This document shows positions 12,078-26,500 of a stretch of DNA of 64,000 nucleotides, one piece after another. The notes under the pieces are model-generated. The model searched no databases. It saw only the letters and a program-made list of their open reading frames with translations, and was not told the DNA's origin. Both the position numbers and the translations under genes were made by a program. Origin of the DNA: Rotaria sp. Silwood1 (taxonomy: Eukaryota; Rotifera; Eurotatoria; Philodinida; Philodinidae). Numbering within the stretch: the stretch's first letter is position 1; each line of letters opens with the position of its first letter. The DNA lies in the NCBI GenBank assembly GCA_905250075.1, contig CAJNOP010000098.1, positions 394,757 through 458,756 on the forward strand, given 5' to 3'.

Positions 12078-13021
12078 TCTAACAAAGGAAGGTCGTCAAC
12101 TGGTGATTAAGGAGATTGATAATATTCGGGTCAAACAAAAGCTCTCGCCGCCAAACTAAGAAATTTATAATATTACCTGCACATAGGGCGCGTAGAGTGA
12201 GATAATTGAATTTCACGGTGTATAAAAACAGAGGACATCATGAACTCTTACATTTGACTATAGGATTTTTTTCATTGGAATCTTTATCATTTTATACTCA
12301 ATGAAAGATCTCGTTGAGATAAGCATCTTTTGTGACGAAACGTGCTATTATTTTACTTAAAAATCAAAAGTTTAGTGAGGATCAAGATTTGATGTATTTG
12401 CACTTATTTTCTTTTCATGTTTGATATCAAATATTGTTTCTATTTGCAAAACAGCGAAGGAGAAAAAATTATTGTTTTACTGTAATTAGCACATCCCATT
12501 GTCCTAGAACATTGATGGAAATATGAAGATTTTTCTTTTTCTCATGCGGGCATAAGTATTTAAGATAGAAAAAACATTTTAGATTTACATCAATGCTCTA
12601 GAACAATGGAATATACTAAGTGCAGTAAAACATTATTTTTTCTTCCTTCGCTTCTTATGAATAGAAGGACTCTTTGACATTAGCTATGAAAGGGAAATAA
12701 GTGCAAATTACTCAATATCGACCCTTACTAAATTTTTTTTCAGTAGATTAATAGCATATTTTGTCACAAAAGATGCTTATCTCAACAAGATGTTTTATTG
12801 AGTATAAAATGATAAAGATTCAAATGAAAAAAATCCTATAGTCAAATATAAGAGTTTATAAGGTCCTCTATTTTTACATACCTTGAAAATAGAGTATCTC
12901 ATTCTATGTATGCTATAAGTAGGTAATATTTTAAATTTGTTAGTTTAGCGGTAAGAGCTTTTATTTGACTCGAATATGGTTAATCTCGTTAATCACCAAT
13001 TAGCGATCTTTTATTGTTAGA
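12078..13021. mobile_element. 944-bp foldback element A (near-complete palindrome)
   Basis: The whole segment is an imperfect palindrome centred near 12550. Outer arms: TCTAACAA...TTGGTGATTA... at 12078-12175 matches the reverse complement of 12915-13021, including AAAAGCTCT, CCGC and AATATTACC blocks. Middle arms: the 12250-12340 block (ACTATAGGATTTTTTTCATT, TTTATCATTTTATACTCAAT, GAGATAAGCATCTTTTGTGA) is mirrored at 12750-12850. The core also pairs: CTAGAACATTGATG at about 12504 against CATCAATGCTCTAGAACA at about 12590. No open frame survives, so it is non-autonomous. Arms have drifted, suggesting it is old. Confidence 0.82.
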
Positions 13022-15195
13022 CAAATATTGCAAAAGTTTATTAATTTTATAAATGATGAAATAATTTAATATATTGTATATTGTTATTAATAGACAAAAG
13101 TTAGTTTTATTTTAGTTAAAATCCAAAGATAATTGCAATTTGAATTAATTTCAAATGATATGTTCAATAAATTGTTGATCAGAATTAAAACAACTTTCGA
13201 AAACTTTACTTAACACAAAAAAAAACATATTATTAATGTCAATATTATAATAAACAAATATTAAACTTATAACAGTATTATATAAAATTGTTTTTATTCA
13301 TATAGATATACAAAGCATTTTATTTGAAAATAAAACTTGAATTGATTTATATAAAAAGTTAATTTATTTATTTTGTCAACTTAGTTATATAATTTTACAA
13401 ATAAAATAAAACAGTATATATATATAAGACGATAAACTTAATCTTACTTCAATGTTTGAATAGTTAAGAAATTCTAATAATAATCAATTTATTATTGCGA
13501 CTATATGCATATTTGTTTTTTCAATGAAAAATGAGTAAAATAGATAAACAAAAGTTGACACTGATATATAGTTATTCGATTATTTGAACTAAATAATGAA
13601 GATACTTGAATGATAATAATTCACAAAAGGAAGGATACTAATGTTGACTTATTTTCTTTCCATTTATGATTAATATCCGAGACAATAAATAGCAGAAACG
13701 TTCATTATTAAACATTTTCAATAGTCTATATCCTCTTATTAACAGTTCTAATGTGTCGATAATGATGTCCTTATTTGATAATAATAACCATTTTACCATT
13801 ATTATTAACTCTAATGGTAGTTTCTTTTACGAAATTTTCTTAAACTATTCGATTTTCATTAAACTCATGCAATGTAATGTTAACTAATTACTTTTAAAGA
13901 TTATATTAATTTGTTTGTTTTTTCAATAAAATGATTTGTTGAAGAATTTTTAATAATTGATTGTAGTTGCACAAATTTTTATCTCTCAATAGTAAATTAG
14001 TCGAATAGTTAACAATTGTTCTTATTTGTTTTTTGTCAATCGATTATAAGACAAGAAAATTTGTTTGATCGTGTCTTTGTTTTTTTCGAGAATAGAATTT
14101 ATTTGGGAGAAAAAGAAAAGAATAATTGATAAATGATAATAAATATAGATGTTAATAAAATAACCAAAATGAAATAATTGCTTGTCAATAATTATTCAAT
14201 ATTATGTTTTAGAATTATTTTTATTGAATAAGAATAAATATACAAAAAGAAATCATTATTTAATTAATATAAAATTAAAAAAAAACTAACTATTCAATCC
14301 AAGAATTTATTCTCGAAATGTAATGTAAATATCTCTATTAATTGTTAATTATTTAACTTGAATTATTTTCAAAAGATAAATCATAAGATTTGTTACAAAA
14401 AAAGTTCTTGAAAATCCTTATCTAACAAGAATATTTCATGACGATGAGTTTAATTGAAATCTAATTAAAATATTTGCATAAAAATAAGTTTCTTTTTTTA
14501 CAAAATAAATTCTTTCTGTTCTTCTGACTCAATAGATTTCTAGGTAATTCGATATGAAAGTTCTTTTGTTTTTAGTTTTATTCCTTCTAATTGAGCTAAA
14601 AAAAACTTCAATCTTTAGATAAGTTTATGTCACTCTAATGAGGTAACTTGTCGGAAAAGAGATAAGAGCTGCTAATTACTCTTGTTAATTGGAACAATCA
14701 TTATATAAACGAGTATTTCGAATAGGTCGCTCAGTTCAAATTCTCGAAAAACCAGTCTTGTTTTTCTTTTTGTTAAACTTATTAATGAACTTCAAATTTG
14801 TATAAAACGAAATCTAGAAGCTTAAATACGAATGTTTTTTAAAACTTTGAGAAAACTTCTCATCATTAGATATTATTTTACAATTAGTTTTTCTGACACT
14901 TCTTTTTCTCTTTTTATCGTCTATCTTTTAAAATAAATAAATCACCGAAAACTATTAATAATTCACAAAGATATTAATATTATAATTAAATGATAATTTT
15001 TTATTATTGTCAAACAAGTTTCTTCTATATCGTATTTATTTAATATTTGTTCTTGATTTTTTTAATTTTTTTAATTTGCTAAATATTAAAAATACAAAAA
15101 ATATTTATAAAAAGTTCCTATCGATTAAATTACTATTATTACTATTAGTGAATTTGGTTGAAGTTTTTATTTAGTCTTTATATACTTAGGACATT
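13022..15195. other. AT-rich intergenic DNA
   Basis: No recognisable gene, RNA or repeat element. Confidence 0.45.
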
Positions 15196-16151
15196 TCAAA
15201 AATAGTGGCACAGTGACATTTTATTACCATAGAGTAAGCTTTATGAAACTTTCTTTTTATGTGCACGGATAGTACAAATGATGCTCTCTATTTTTCTATG
15301 ATATTTGATCATTAATCAGCTAATGTCATTATAATAACAGTTTGATATGAGCTATTTTTATGTCATATGTGACTGTTCTACTGATGCTTATTTAAAACAA
15401 AAAAGCGGTGTGAATATTTTTTGAATAGCTTCTGATAGAAAAGAGATAGAGAACTGTAATTTTTATCGTTCGAAAGAGAAGACAAAAATGCATCAAATCG
15501 TAAACTATATACTTTTTTTTTTTTGAGATGATTTCTTTAAGGTTTTCAATCAATCTCTTTGAAAAAAAAACCTACCGTGTTTACAACAATTTTTTGATTG
15601 TCACATATATATTCAAATCATCGATGAAAAGTCTACAAAACTGCACAATATTTGGAATGCTTAGAATTAATCATTTGAAAATTATAGGAATTTTAGTCGA
15701 AGTTCTATATGATTTTTCTAGCCATTTGTATGGAAAAAAAAGGTTTTTTGTTGTTTCATTTTTGATTAAAAAACAAAATCATTTTTTCTACATCTAGAAA
15801 AGCGATTATATGAGGCTCAGACCAAATGCTAGGAAAACGTTTAATATACGACTCGATGCATTTGTGTTTTATCTTTCGAATGATGAAAACCGTTGCTCTC
15901 TATCTCTTTTCTATCAGAAGTTATTCAAAAACTACTATTCACACTGTCTTTTTTAAATAAGCACCGAGAGAACGGTCACATATGACATAAAAATAGGTCT
16001 TATCAAACTTTTATTATTATGACATTCGTTGAATAATGATCAAATACTATAGAAAAATAGAGCATGGTTTGCACTCTTCGTACATATAAAAAGAAAATTT
16101 CCTAAAGCTTACACTACGGTAATAATGTGTCACTTTGCCACTATTTTTAGA
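15196..16151. mobile_element. 956-bp foldback element B with ~320-bp inverted arms
   Basis: The left arm begins CAAAAATAGTGGCACAGTGA; the right end (rc) reads TAAAAATAGTGGCAAAGTGA. Similarity continues inward through TATTACC, GTAAGCTTTA, CTTTTTAT, CTCTATTTTTCTAT and TTTGATCATTA. It then passes through the block with GTCATATGTGAC (about 15360) and its mirror (about 15977), and the block GATAGAAAAGAGATAGAG (about 15435) and its mirror (about 15900). The central 300 bp is largely unpaired. A frame at 15528-15797 is not recognisable as a transposase. TIRs containing 'AGTGGCA' are reminiscent of Tc1/mariner-type MITEs, but no TA duplication is evident, so the family is inference. Confidence 0.82.
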
Positions 16152-19100
16152 CTCTTCTTAGTAACTTATATGAATAACATCTTAAGAAGATTGACAGTTC
16201 TATTTTTTATCTTTTTATGTTAATTACTGAAAACAATTCAAAGATAAATATTTTATTTAAAGAAAATATTTTATTTTATTGAGTGTAAAATATATTTGCT
16301 ATATTTTAAACTATTTCTCTTCCTAATTCATCTAAGAGAACATCAAAATTAGAAATGAATATATTCTCAATCATAACACAAATCTCAACATAAAATCAAT
16401 CAGTTAACAAGATAGATATACAGAAAATGACTTAAGGCAAATTATTTGTTAATCATTCGTCTAAATAAATTGATAGTCCTTGGGGTATTAATGCTCTTTG
16501 TTTGTGATGATATGTCTCAACTGTACAGAAAAAAAAAGGAGACTATCGATATTTGTATCGTCTCTGTTTAGATTTGATATTCGGTTGACCTATTCTATTG
16601 AATACATATATTCTCATGCGATACATCTTGTTCTATTCATAAAATCATTGACTATTCAATAAATTATATTTTTATAATAAAATATCAAGAGTACAAACTA
16701 TTTAACTTTATAATTTTATTAATCAACACTTCAATCAAACAAATAAACAGTTAAATAATGTACGTATACATAAGACATTTTTTTTAATTTTATTGTCAAC
16801 ATGTATATGTTTAATCAAGTTAAGAATACTTCAATAAAAAAAAAAAAAAGAAATGAAAAGAAAATATTGATAATTTTCTTTCTTTTTATTTTGAAATTAT
16901 AAAAGAGAAAAGTTTGTATTTGTGCAGATCGATATTAAAATAATAATGTTATCTTTTAACGTAACTAATCATGTTGATTATCGAACTAAACAGATTTATA
17001 TATTATAGAGAAGTAATTAATCGATATTATTCCATTTAAATCATTTGATAGATTCATCTAGATTCATTTTATCAATTTTAACTTTAAATAAAACCCATTG
17101 AAAAATTTAATAATTAATAATGAGAAAGACACAAGTCTTTTTTCTTAGAATTCATCATTTATATATATATGATGATGAAAGTACTTCAAGTACCTATCTT
17201 CATTTCTATTAACTGATATCTTATTTGACAAAGAAATATTGTAAAGCATTGTCGAAAAAAAAACCGAACGGAAAGTTTTAATCTGGATTTGGCCTATAGA
17301 TTGTTTAATGGTGATTTGATGCTACTGAATTTTTCAACGAAATATTTAACTTCGAAATAGACTGAATTATAATGTCCTTCAATGATAAGTCGCAGTAGTT
17401 CATTTAGAAATCGAATATATCGAGATAGATATGTTCGTTTTTGCTGAAAACTTCGATAGTATCTAATCACTATTTTAAAATAGTGTTATTTCATGTAAAC
17501 ACTTATTTATAATTCGATAAATCGTGTTTTTTTTTAAAAGATGTTATCTCATTCGATGAATAGATTTCTTTAGTTTTGATTCATTTTCGGAGGGATGATC
17601 ATATTTAATCATGTGTCTAGAGACATTGCAGACTTGATCCTAATGCTGATATAGAGAAGTGAAAGTCTTTAAAAAAACATTGATTATCATAAATCAGTTG
17701 TCGGCTAAAAACATTAAAAATATTTTCAATATATTGATATAGAAAAATTAATTCTAAAATTTAAAGTCAACACTTTTGTTCATTTATTTTTTTTTAAGTC
17801 AATTTCATTTGAAAATAAATCTTTTATCAAATGAGTTAAAATAAATAGATCTTGAAAATTATTCTTTGTTTTAATATTTATCATAGTCAATAGATTAAAT
17901 ATCGAGTAACAATCGTTTAATAAAGATTAGTCGAATAATTATCATTTATTTCAATGATTTTATTTTATTGAATACAAATATATTGAATATTTATTTTGAA
18001 AATTATTTCTTCATAGAATAAAAAAAAAATATTTAATTTGTAAAATGTTAACGTTAATAAATGTTAAAAAATACAAATAATATAATAATATAAAGATAAT
18101 ATATCAATTATTTAATCAAGATAAATAGAATTATTTATTTGACATCTATATATACATAAATAAATTGTTTCGATGAAAAAGACGAATTGAGTAGAATTTG
18201 TTTTATATAGGAATAAATTCTTTTTTGAACTTCTGTGATATTAAATAAATCGAATGAAGAAAAAAAAATAAAAAGAAAGTGTTTCGATTTGAAGGAAAGT
18301 CAATAATAACATAAAAAAGTCTTAAGGATTGAGGGTCTTCTTTTCTCTTAGGCTATGTTTAAAGATGCCATTGAAAAATCCTTCATTCTTGTGTACAGTC
18401 AGTTCTTTTTTAATAAATATAATACTATTTATTTTCTTCAATTATAAATTCAGATAAAAAATACAATTATCAATATGATTTTAAAATATTTCTTTTTAAA
18501 TTAGTTGTATATTATCTTAAATAATTATTATATTTCTTATTTTATAAAATAAGTTCTATAAGATGATTTAGAATATTTTAATAAAATAAGAGTTTCTAAC
18601 AATAAAATGATGATCTTTTTAACAAAAAAAAAAAAAAAACAAGAGTAAAAATCTTCGAATAAAACTAACATTGTATTTATTTTAATTGATATTTCAATGA
18701 GATAATTTTCATTAAAATAAATATTTTTTTTTTGCTTGTTTTTATATCAATTTATATACTTAGATGAAATCTATTGGATTTATTTATTTTTAATTTAATT
18801 AAATAAGATTCAAAAAGAAAAAAAAATCAGTTTCTTAATCTATAATCATTATATAAAATAATCAATTATAAAAAATTGCAAAAAATTTTTTTTTCTAAAA
18901 CGAAAACTCAAAGATAAAGATGTTTAAATAAAAAGATATGCTTCGTTATATATTGGTTACGTATGACTTCTAGCTCAAGTAAAAAAAAAAAAAAAAAAAA
19001 AGTAATGAACGAAAAAAGAAAGAAGCACAAGAATAAATAGTTAAAGTACACAGAAATTGTATTCGTTTATCGGAGTCAAACATTGAATCTAGTCGTTTAT

Positions 19101-19433
19101 CGTATTCGACCTTTTTTTTTTTTTTTTGACAAACGTTTTCATTTAGTGTTGCTTAACAACAATTATTAAATGAATAAAAGAGAGAAGAGAAGAGACGAAG
19201 AAAGAATCTAGTTCTTTTCAAGGTTAGATTTTAAAAATATTTATTGATGATTGAAATTTTTTTTTTTTTAGTTATATTGTTTTATACAAATGAAAGATTT
19301 ATTGTTAATATTTAATATCAATTCTAAACAAGATAAAATATTTATCGAACATAAACAATAATAGAACAAGAAGATTTTTATTTCTCTTTTTATTACTTAA
19401 AAAAAAAAAACAATAAAAAACATAAATCAATAA
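16152..19433. other. AT-rich intergenic DNA upstream of the RASSF gene
   Basis: No gene recognised. Long A and T homopolymers occur near 18630, 18980 and 19110, and a purine-rich GAGAGAAGAGAAGAGACGAAG tract near 19180. The RASSF promoter must lie in the 3' part, but no specific element is visible. Confidence 0.45.
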
Positions 19434-20586
19434 ATGGAATTAGAAACAGAAATTCCAATATGGTTTAATGGAAGAGTTAAATGGATATCAAATTTAAGTT
19501 CTCGTTCAACTTGTTCCGATGTAATTCAAGCTATATTATCATCATCATTAGATATTATTGATTCATCAAAAAAAATTCAAGATTATCAATTATATGAATG
19601 TTGGCATGGTATTGAAAGACCATTAAAAGGTCGTTGTCGTATTCTTAAATTATGGAAATCTTGGTCTCATGAATGTCAAAATGTTCTATTAACAGTTCGA
19701 TGTCGTGATGAACAAAATATTCCAATATATATTCATATTCGTCAACAAGATAAAAAATTAAATAAATTAAAACGTCAACTTAAAAAAACTGATGAACAAA
19801 TAGAAAAATTTAATTTAATTCATAAAATAAATAATAATGATAATAATCAAATATTATCTTATTTAAATATATCTCGTACAATAAATCGTTTAAATAATGA
19901 TATTGATAATCAAGATAAATTAATATCACGTTTAAAATCTGATATTGAATATGAATATAATCAAGATTCAATTGAATATGATTTTAAAAATCTTTTATAT
20001 AATATTAATCAAACATTAATATCAAGTAGAAAATTAACACATTTATCAGATGAACTTGATCAAAAAATAAATAAAATAAATGAAGATATTGATCAAAAAC
20101 ATATTTTATTAGATGAATTAGAATTAGATTATGCACTAGAAGATAATATTGATATTGATAGTCTTGATGATCAATATTATCAACATGAACAACATCAAGT
20201 ATTATCTATATCAAAACAAATATCTCCAATAATTAATCATAATATTATTTCAAATAAAACATTAACAGGTTAATTTTGTTTTTTTTTTTTAATGTTTATA
20301 TTTATTTTATTTTTTTGTTTAAATAGTTCCAAGTCGTCCAACAGCAATAGTTGAACCAAATCTATCAAGATTTAAATTAAAAGATAATTTATTGAAAAAT
20401 ATGACATCTTCATTATTATTAAATAATATTAATATTGAAGAAAATTTATCTAAAAAATCTAATATTGATTTAAATTATTTATCAATGGAATATAATGATA
20501 AATTAAATTCATTAAATAATGATCAATTAGATCGAAGATTTATTTCAATTGATTCAAATTATCAACAATTAATTACACTTGTTTAA
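19434..20586 (+). CDS. N-terminal Ras-association domain family protein (RASSF9/10-like)
   Basis: Two exons, 19434-20268 and 20327-20586, separated by a 58-bp GT-AG intron, give 364 aa. Residues about 5-95 form the RA domain of the N-terminal RASSF group (RASSF7-10): IPIWFNGRVKWISNLSSRST, then CSDVIQAIL, YQLYECWHGIERPLKG and RILKLWKSWSHE. RASSF9/10 have IxxWVxxEEKxVxGLTxRTT, CADVIxALL, WRGxERxLP and RILKLWxAWG at the same places. Residues about 100-235 are rich in Leu, Lys and Glu with heptad spacing and are probably coiled coil, as in the family. The Asn- and Ile-rich C-terminal 120 residues are not recognised. Family members act as scaffolds at centrosomes, junctions and trafficking compartments and can bind Ras-like GTPases. 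RASSF7/8 have a similar RA domain, so the exact orthologue is uncertain. Confidence 0.85.
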
Positions 20587-23500
20587 TATTATTTATTTAA
20601 TTTTAATTAATTTATATTCAAACCGTTTTTTTCTTTTATTTATTTAATTATAACAATATCAAACTCTTTGTTTTTCTTATTAAAGTAATTTTCTTTTTCT
20701 TTTTAATAAATAAATGTTATTTATTCAAACTTCTTTCATTTCTCATTTTTTGTTTTTTGTCTATCAATTTCATTCATCGCCTTACTACAATTATATACTA
20801 TATGTTCACCATTCTTGTCAATATTCAGAGAATTTTCTCACAATAACAAACTATATATGTATATATTGTTCACTGACCATTTTTTCATTGATAAAATCTT
20901 TGAAATAATATGTATTGAAGCACATTAGAATTAATTAATGATAAGATCATGATAGGTTTAAATTCGAACTTGTTAGAAACTATTGTGTATTTATTTGGTA
21001 TTGGATGAAAATCTATTCCGTAGGAAAAAAAAAAACATCTCAATCGAATGGTGTTCAGCATTTTGTGCTGTTTATTTGAAAACGATGAAAACATAGACAA
21101 AACGTGCGACTTCTTAACTCTTTTCATATATCTAAAGTATCCCCTTTTGTCTTCATTTTATTCACATTAAAATCAGTAGAAAAAATTAGCGATTCGATAT
21201 TTTATAAAAAAAAAAAAACAATTTTTAATATTATAATCAAGTTTAATTGATTTACAGTTCGAAAAAACTCTATTAATGTAACTTAGTTAGGAACATTTGA
21301 AATGAGTTTATTGTTCCGAAGAATAATTTAAGGAGACTCTACTTTCTCTTTTACGAATATTGAAATCAAAATGTTTTCGATTTTTGGTTTAGCTTCGAAG
21401 TATTCTCTGTCAAATGCGATAGATATAAGAAATCTTCGTTGTTAGTTAGTACTTTTATTAAACCTAACTTTCGAAATCCCTAACAGAAAAACTTATAGTT
21501 TTTAGTATAGAAATTTTTCTAAATAATAATGATTATTCCTCATTGAAAAGGTGTTGAGAGCATCGCTTATGAACATCTTACATGGGTGAACACAACCACT
21601 TGTCGATCACTTTAGATGAAGAAAAAAGAGAATCAATTTTTATAAAAAAAAAAAGTGTAGAATCGTCTCCATTTCTCCGACATCGTATGTTCCATCGAGT
21701 TGAAAACCTTTTCACAGACATTGGGCGCAGTTTTGAGTGATTTATCTCTTCTTTTGTTTTGATAAGTATAATACCCTGGTTTTTTGGTAGATTTTATCAA
21801 AAAATAATAGAGATTTTTGAAGATACCTTTCGCATTTTGGTCTTGTTAGTCGAATCAATCTAACAGAAGTGGGCATTCCAAACAGTATGTAATATCTTTA
21901 AAAAATAGTCGTGCTCTATAAGGCTTATGGCGACGATAAAAGTGAGGTGGTTTCTAGTCTTTTAAGGGCCAGATATTCTCTTGAAGGTAATATTTGGGAA
22001 TATGAACTTGAGAATATTCATAAACCGTGTAAAGAGAGAAGGATCATCATAAGGCGATACTCCATTAACTGAACCAATGATTATAATATGATTTGTTTGT
22101 GCTTTTTAAAATCTTTTAATTCAGATGCATAAGTCTTAAAGCATGTTTTTATTTAAAAAAAAAATATGAAACATCTTGTCAACCAAGTTTAACATTTACA
22201 TTTCAATTTTTCGACAAAATTCGAGTTCTGAAAAAAATGCAAATAAGAAAACTCTGTCGTGGTAGAGTTTTATACAATCAATGAAAAACCTTGTCTTAAA
22301 TACAAATTATTATTATTATTATCTTTCGTATTTAAAAAATCGCTTGTTTATGATTGATTATCTCAATTGACCACAAATAATCATTTGTTCTCAGAATTAC
22401 ACAAACAATATGATGTTTGCTTTAACAAATTTCATGTTATAGATCGAATATTAGCACCATTAATCTTTGATTACTTTAGATTTTCAATATATCACGACAG
22501 AATCATTGTCGAACAACACTAATCAATACCGATAACATAAAAAAAAAAATTCAAAAAAAATTTCTTTCAAATATTTATTTTTCGAAATTTCATTAGAAAA
22601 ATTTAATAAATTTAATTTTTTCGAAAAATACCGAAGTCGTCCGTATTATTTTCATTAATTCTGCACCATTCTTATATGATCTCTTTCATTATTGCATAAA
22701 AATGGTGTTTCGTACGAAAATCACGGTAAGTTAAAAAATTTTGCAGTTGAGCCCAGTTTTACCCAAATTTTCTGTCTCATCTTAAATGGTGAGCACACTT
22801 AAAAGTGAAACATCAGTTCAATCACACTCAAATTTTGTCTCAATATTATCATATTATTATGAATACCAGAGAGTGAATTATTCATCTTCCATCTCTAGAA
22901 TAGAATAATAGATCAGTAAATATTCTATTATATTTATTGAGTGGTCAGTAAACAAATCTTTGTTGAAAAAGTCAAAGTTTTGTTTAACTTTATAGATTGT
23001 ATTGACCACATAGTTGATCTATAGTCTGGTGGTTTGAATAACTATTTTTTCGCATAGCAGATCTACGGATCAGTAATAAGATGTGCAGAAAATCTGTTCA
23101 TATTAATCTACACTGTAGAGACTATCACAAGATGCCAACAATTTATCAGTTATTTGTTTGTTAAGTGTCGATTTATATATCTCATTGGGAAAATAATTCA
23201 AACGTTATGTTTTTTTCTTTTTTTTTTAAATTATGAAAAACTTGCGTTTTGTACAATTTGGTATATTTTTCTTATATAATTGAAATATGAAAGTAAATCT
23301 TGTTTAGATATTTCTATTGCAACCATTTTTAAAAAAATGCACAAAAGTCAATCATCTCAAGAAAACCCAAAATTTGTAAAATACTGTGACATTACATGTA
23401 AAGAAAATTTTCATTCTACTCAACAGAGATCAAGATTAACTCTAAAAGAATGTGAAACTCATAAATTTGACAAATTGAAAGAATGTTTGGTGTTGAATTT

Positions 23501-26500
23501 ATCTAATCAAAATACAGGATATGTCGATATGTATTTTTCTAAGAATTATCTGATTAGGTATTAAATTTTAAAATACAATGGATGAAATCATTTGTATACT
23601 AAAATCAAATAAATTATCATCGATAGTATCAGTGGATCGTGTTTAATATAATGCGAATATTATTAAAAAAAATAAGTGCAAAATACGATTTCAAATACAT
23701 TAACCACGCCTAAGATTACATCACCATAAATGGTAAAGAATGACGAAAATGAATGATATGACAGTGCCATTTTTTGTCATCCTTTAAATGATGAATTCAC
23801 TAAGAGAAACGATGACCGTTTTATAACAGAAAAATGGGTGACTAAAAGGGATGATCAATTACGATAAAATTCGGTAAAACCTAATGCAGTAATACATTGG
23901 TTTATAGTCGTTTCGAGCTGTTTTCAATAGTTAGAATGCTCGTTATGAGTTTATGCAACGAAAAATTGACATAAATTAAAATGAAACTATCAAATTATTT
24001 AATAAAATGCAAAAATGATTGCCAATGCAAAATGCTTTGATGAAGATAATTACGACAAATTAATAAAAAACTACGATGATCAAGAGCAAAAGCTTGTTTC
24101 TTTATTTTTCAACTTTCTTTTATTGGCATTGAATAAGAAAAACATTTTTATTGTTTTCATTTTAATAAGACAAAAGAAAATATTTTGTTTATGTTGATTA
24201 AAAAATGAATATAAATTAACTTAAGATAAATACTCTTGTTGAATATTTGCTTTTTTTATTGATTATTCATTCGACACGTGATTTGATAATATTATTGAAC
24301 AATTATTTATTTATTAATCTTAATGATCACCAACATAAAACTATTCCATCTTCATAACTCGTTTACCGAATAAGTGTCTTTTCACTTATCAATCAAAATT
24401 TTCTAAATAAATGTAAACTATTTCAAGTGATTTTAAAATGTCATTTTCTTTTTTTTTTTTTATTGTTGAATGTTCTTGAAGAGATGAATAACATTTTCAA
24501 TGAAAATATGTTATTTGCTATAAATGTGTAAATCTATGCGTAAAGAGGATAAAGGACAATGTTTCAATGCAATTGTATATAGTGATGATAATAACCTTCT
24601 CACACGTCTATATAATCATTATATTTGCCTTTTTTTTTCTTATTGAAAAGTATTTCTTGTTCATTCACTGATAAGAATAATTCTTTTTTTTTAAATAGTG
24701 GTATGACCTTGAATATAATCTATTTTTTTTCATGGGGTGTAACTATCTATCGACGACGAAAAAGGTTAGTTATCTAATTATTTGTTTATAGTATACATTA
24801 ACATAGATGAAAAGTAAAAAAAAAAAAGTTAATTTATGTTATTGTCAAATTTTCATAATAAAAAGAAAATTTTCATTACATAATAAGCTAAATCATATTT
24901 AGATATCAACAATAAAAAAAAAACGTTTTCTTTCTTCTTTTATACTGATATGACGAAAAAAAGAGATGAAAAATAAAATGTGTCACTGTTATGAAAGAAA
25001 ATAATTGTTCTTTATTTATTTATATTGTCTGTTTGTAACAAACTTAGAATATTTTCGCTTATTTTTATGATGGGAAGAGAATTATATAAGGAATGATAAT
25101 ACAATATAATTATTATAGCTAGCTGTAATTTATCATATCTATTTGTATGGATTTAGTTTATTTTCAAAAGAGTAAATCTTCTTTTATGAGTTGAAATCTT
25201 TTTTTCTTATTTCTCTAAAAATCTAATCGAAAAAAGTTCAATTTTTGCTTAGACGAAGCAAATATGAAAGAAAAACAAATGATTGCATCATATTGATAGA
25301 TTACTAAAGCATTAAATTATCTTTATTGCGTATTTATTTTAAATTTCGACATGTCTTAAGATATTATAAACTGCGAAATAAAACACAACAAGATCAACAC
25401 GAGTAAAAAGACTATAGTTGACAAATGATAAGGTCATTAAAAAAACCCAACGGAAGTCTGAAGAATATCTCTCGACAGTATATGTTCTTCATTCTATTTT
25501 AGTGAATAAATATATTATAATTTATTAATAATATATTAAACTCATAAATGTTTAATTACAATAGTTATTCTCACATCGTTTACATGACTAATAACTAGAC
25601 AAATATAAATATTTTATCTTATAATGAATCATTGAAAATTTTATTTTGATATTACTTAAAGAATAAGCAAAAGCACAAAGCTCGATGAATTTTGATTTAT
25701 TTCTATGAAAAAAACACCTTTTCTTTTTTTTTTTTCTAAAAAGTTTGTTAATCAAATATTTTCGTAAAATAGAAATAGCTTGGTAAAAAGGTCAGATTGA
25801 TTTCAAATCAAACAATAAGTTTTATTAAGATGATTATCATTTTTGTTTTTAACGAATATGAGACACTCTAATCATTTAGAATAATAATTTTTGTCACTCT
25901 TTTGAAAATAGAACCTTTAACGATAAATCTCTTTGGTCTATTAAAGTATTTATATAATTAACTTTGAAAAGAATTCTAAAACCAAAAAAAAAAAGTATCG
26001 AATTAATATTGTCTATAGAACATTAATACAACAATTGGAAAAATATAACCTTGATTACTATAGTTGTCTTTGATAATAATGACTCAGAAAAAAAAACCAA
26101 ATTTTCAATATAAAGAAAGACAAAAAAAGGAAAAAGAAAAGTCCACCTTGTTAAAAAATCTTTGTTGTGTTTTTTTTTCTTTTCATGTTTGAAGACGCAT
26201 TTTTCTTTTTAATCATGTTGACATACATGAAACTGATAAACATTTCGTATGGTCTAGAATGAACAATTTTCTTTTTTAATTATTTTATCATATTGACTGA
26301 TAGTCTTTAAATAAATGAATACTTTTAGAAGGTAAGATATTTTTTCTTCTAACATATTTAAAAAAGACTTATAGGATAAATCATATTAAGTCAGAATAAT
26401 TATAATTGATATTTTTCTCATAATATGTTGACGGAATTTCTTTTTCGAATCGAACTTTAATTTTATCTTAAATTATCTTTTTTCTATATGAAACAAAAAA

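Noticed and set aside
21560..21660. Possible FLYWCH/Mutator-like fragment (GEHNHL)
   Set aside because: Only a short motif, no upstream FLYWC pattern that I could align; too weak to call.
23280..23564. 94-codon frame with several Cys and His
   Set aside because: No ATG at its 5' end, no convincing splice acceptor, no domain recognised.
24699..24780. Possible small exon encoding a TM helix plus RRRK and a stop
   Set aside because: An AG acceptor precedes it, but no upstream exon could be found and the match to any family is nil.
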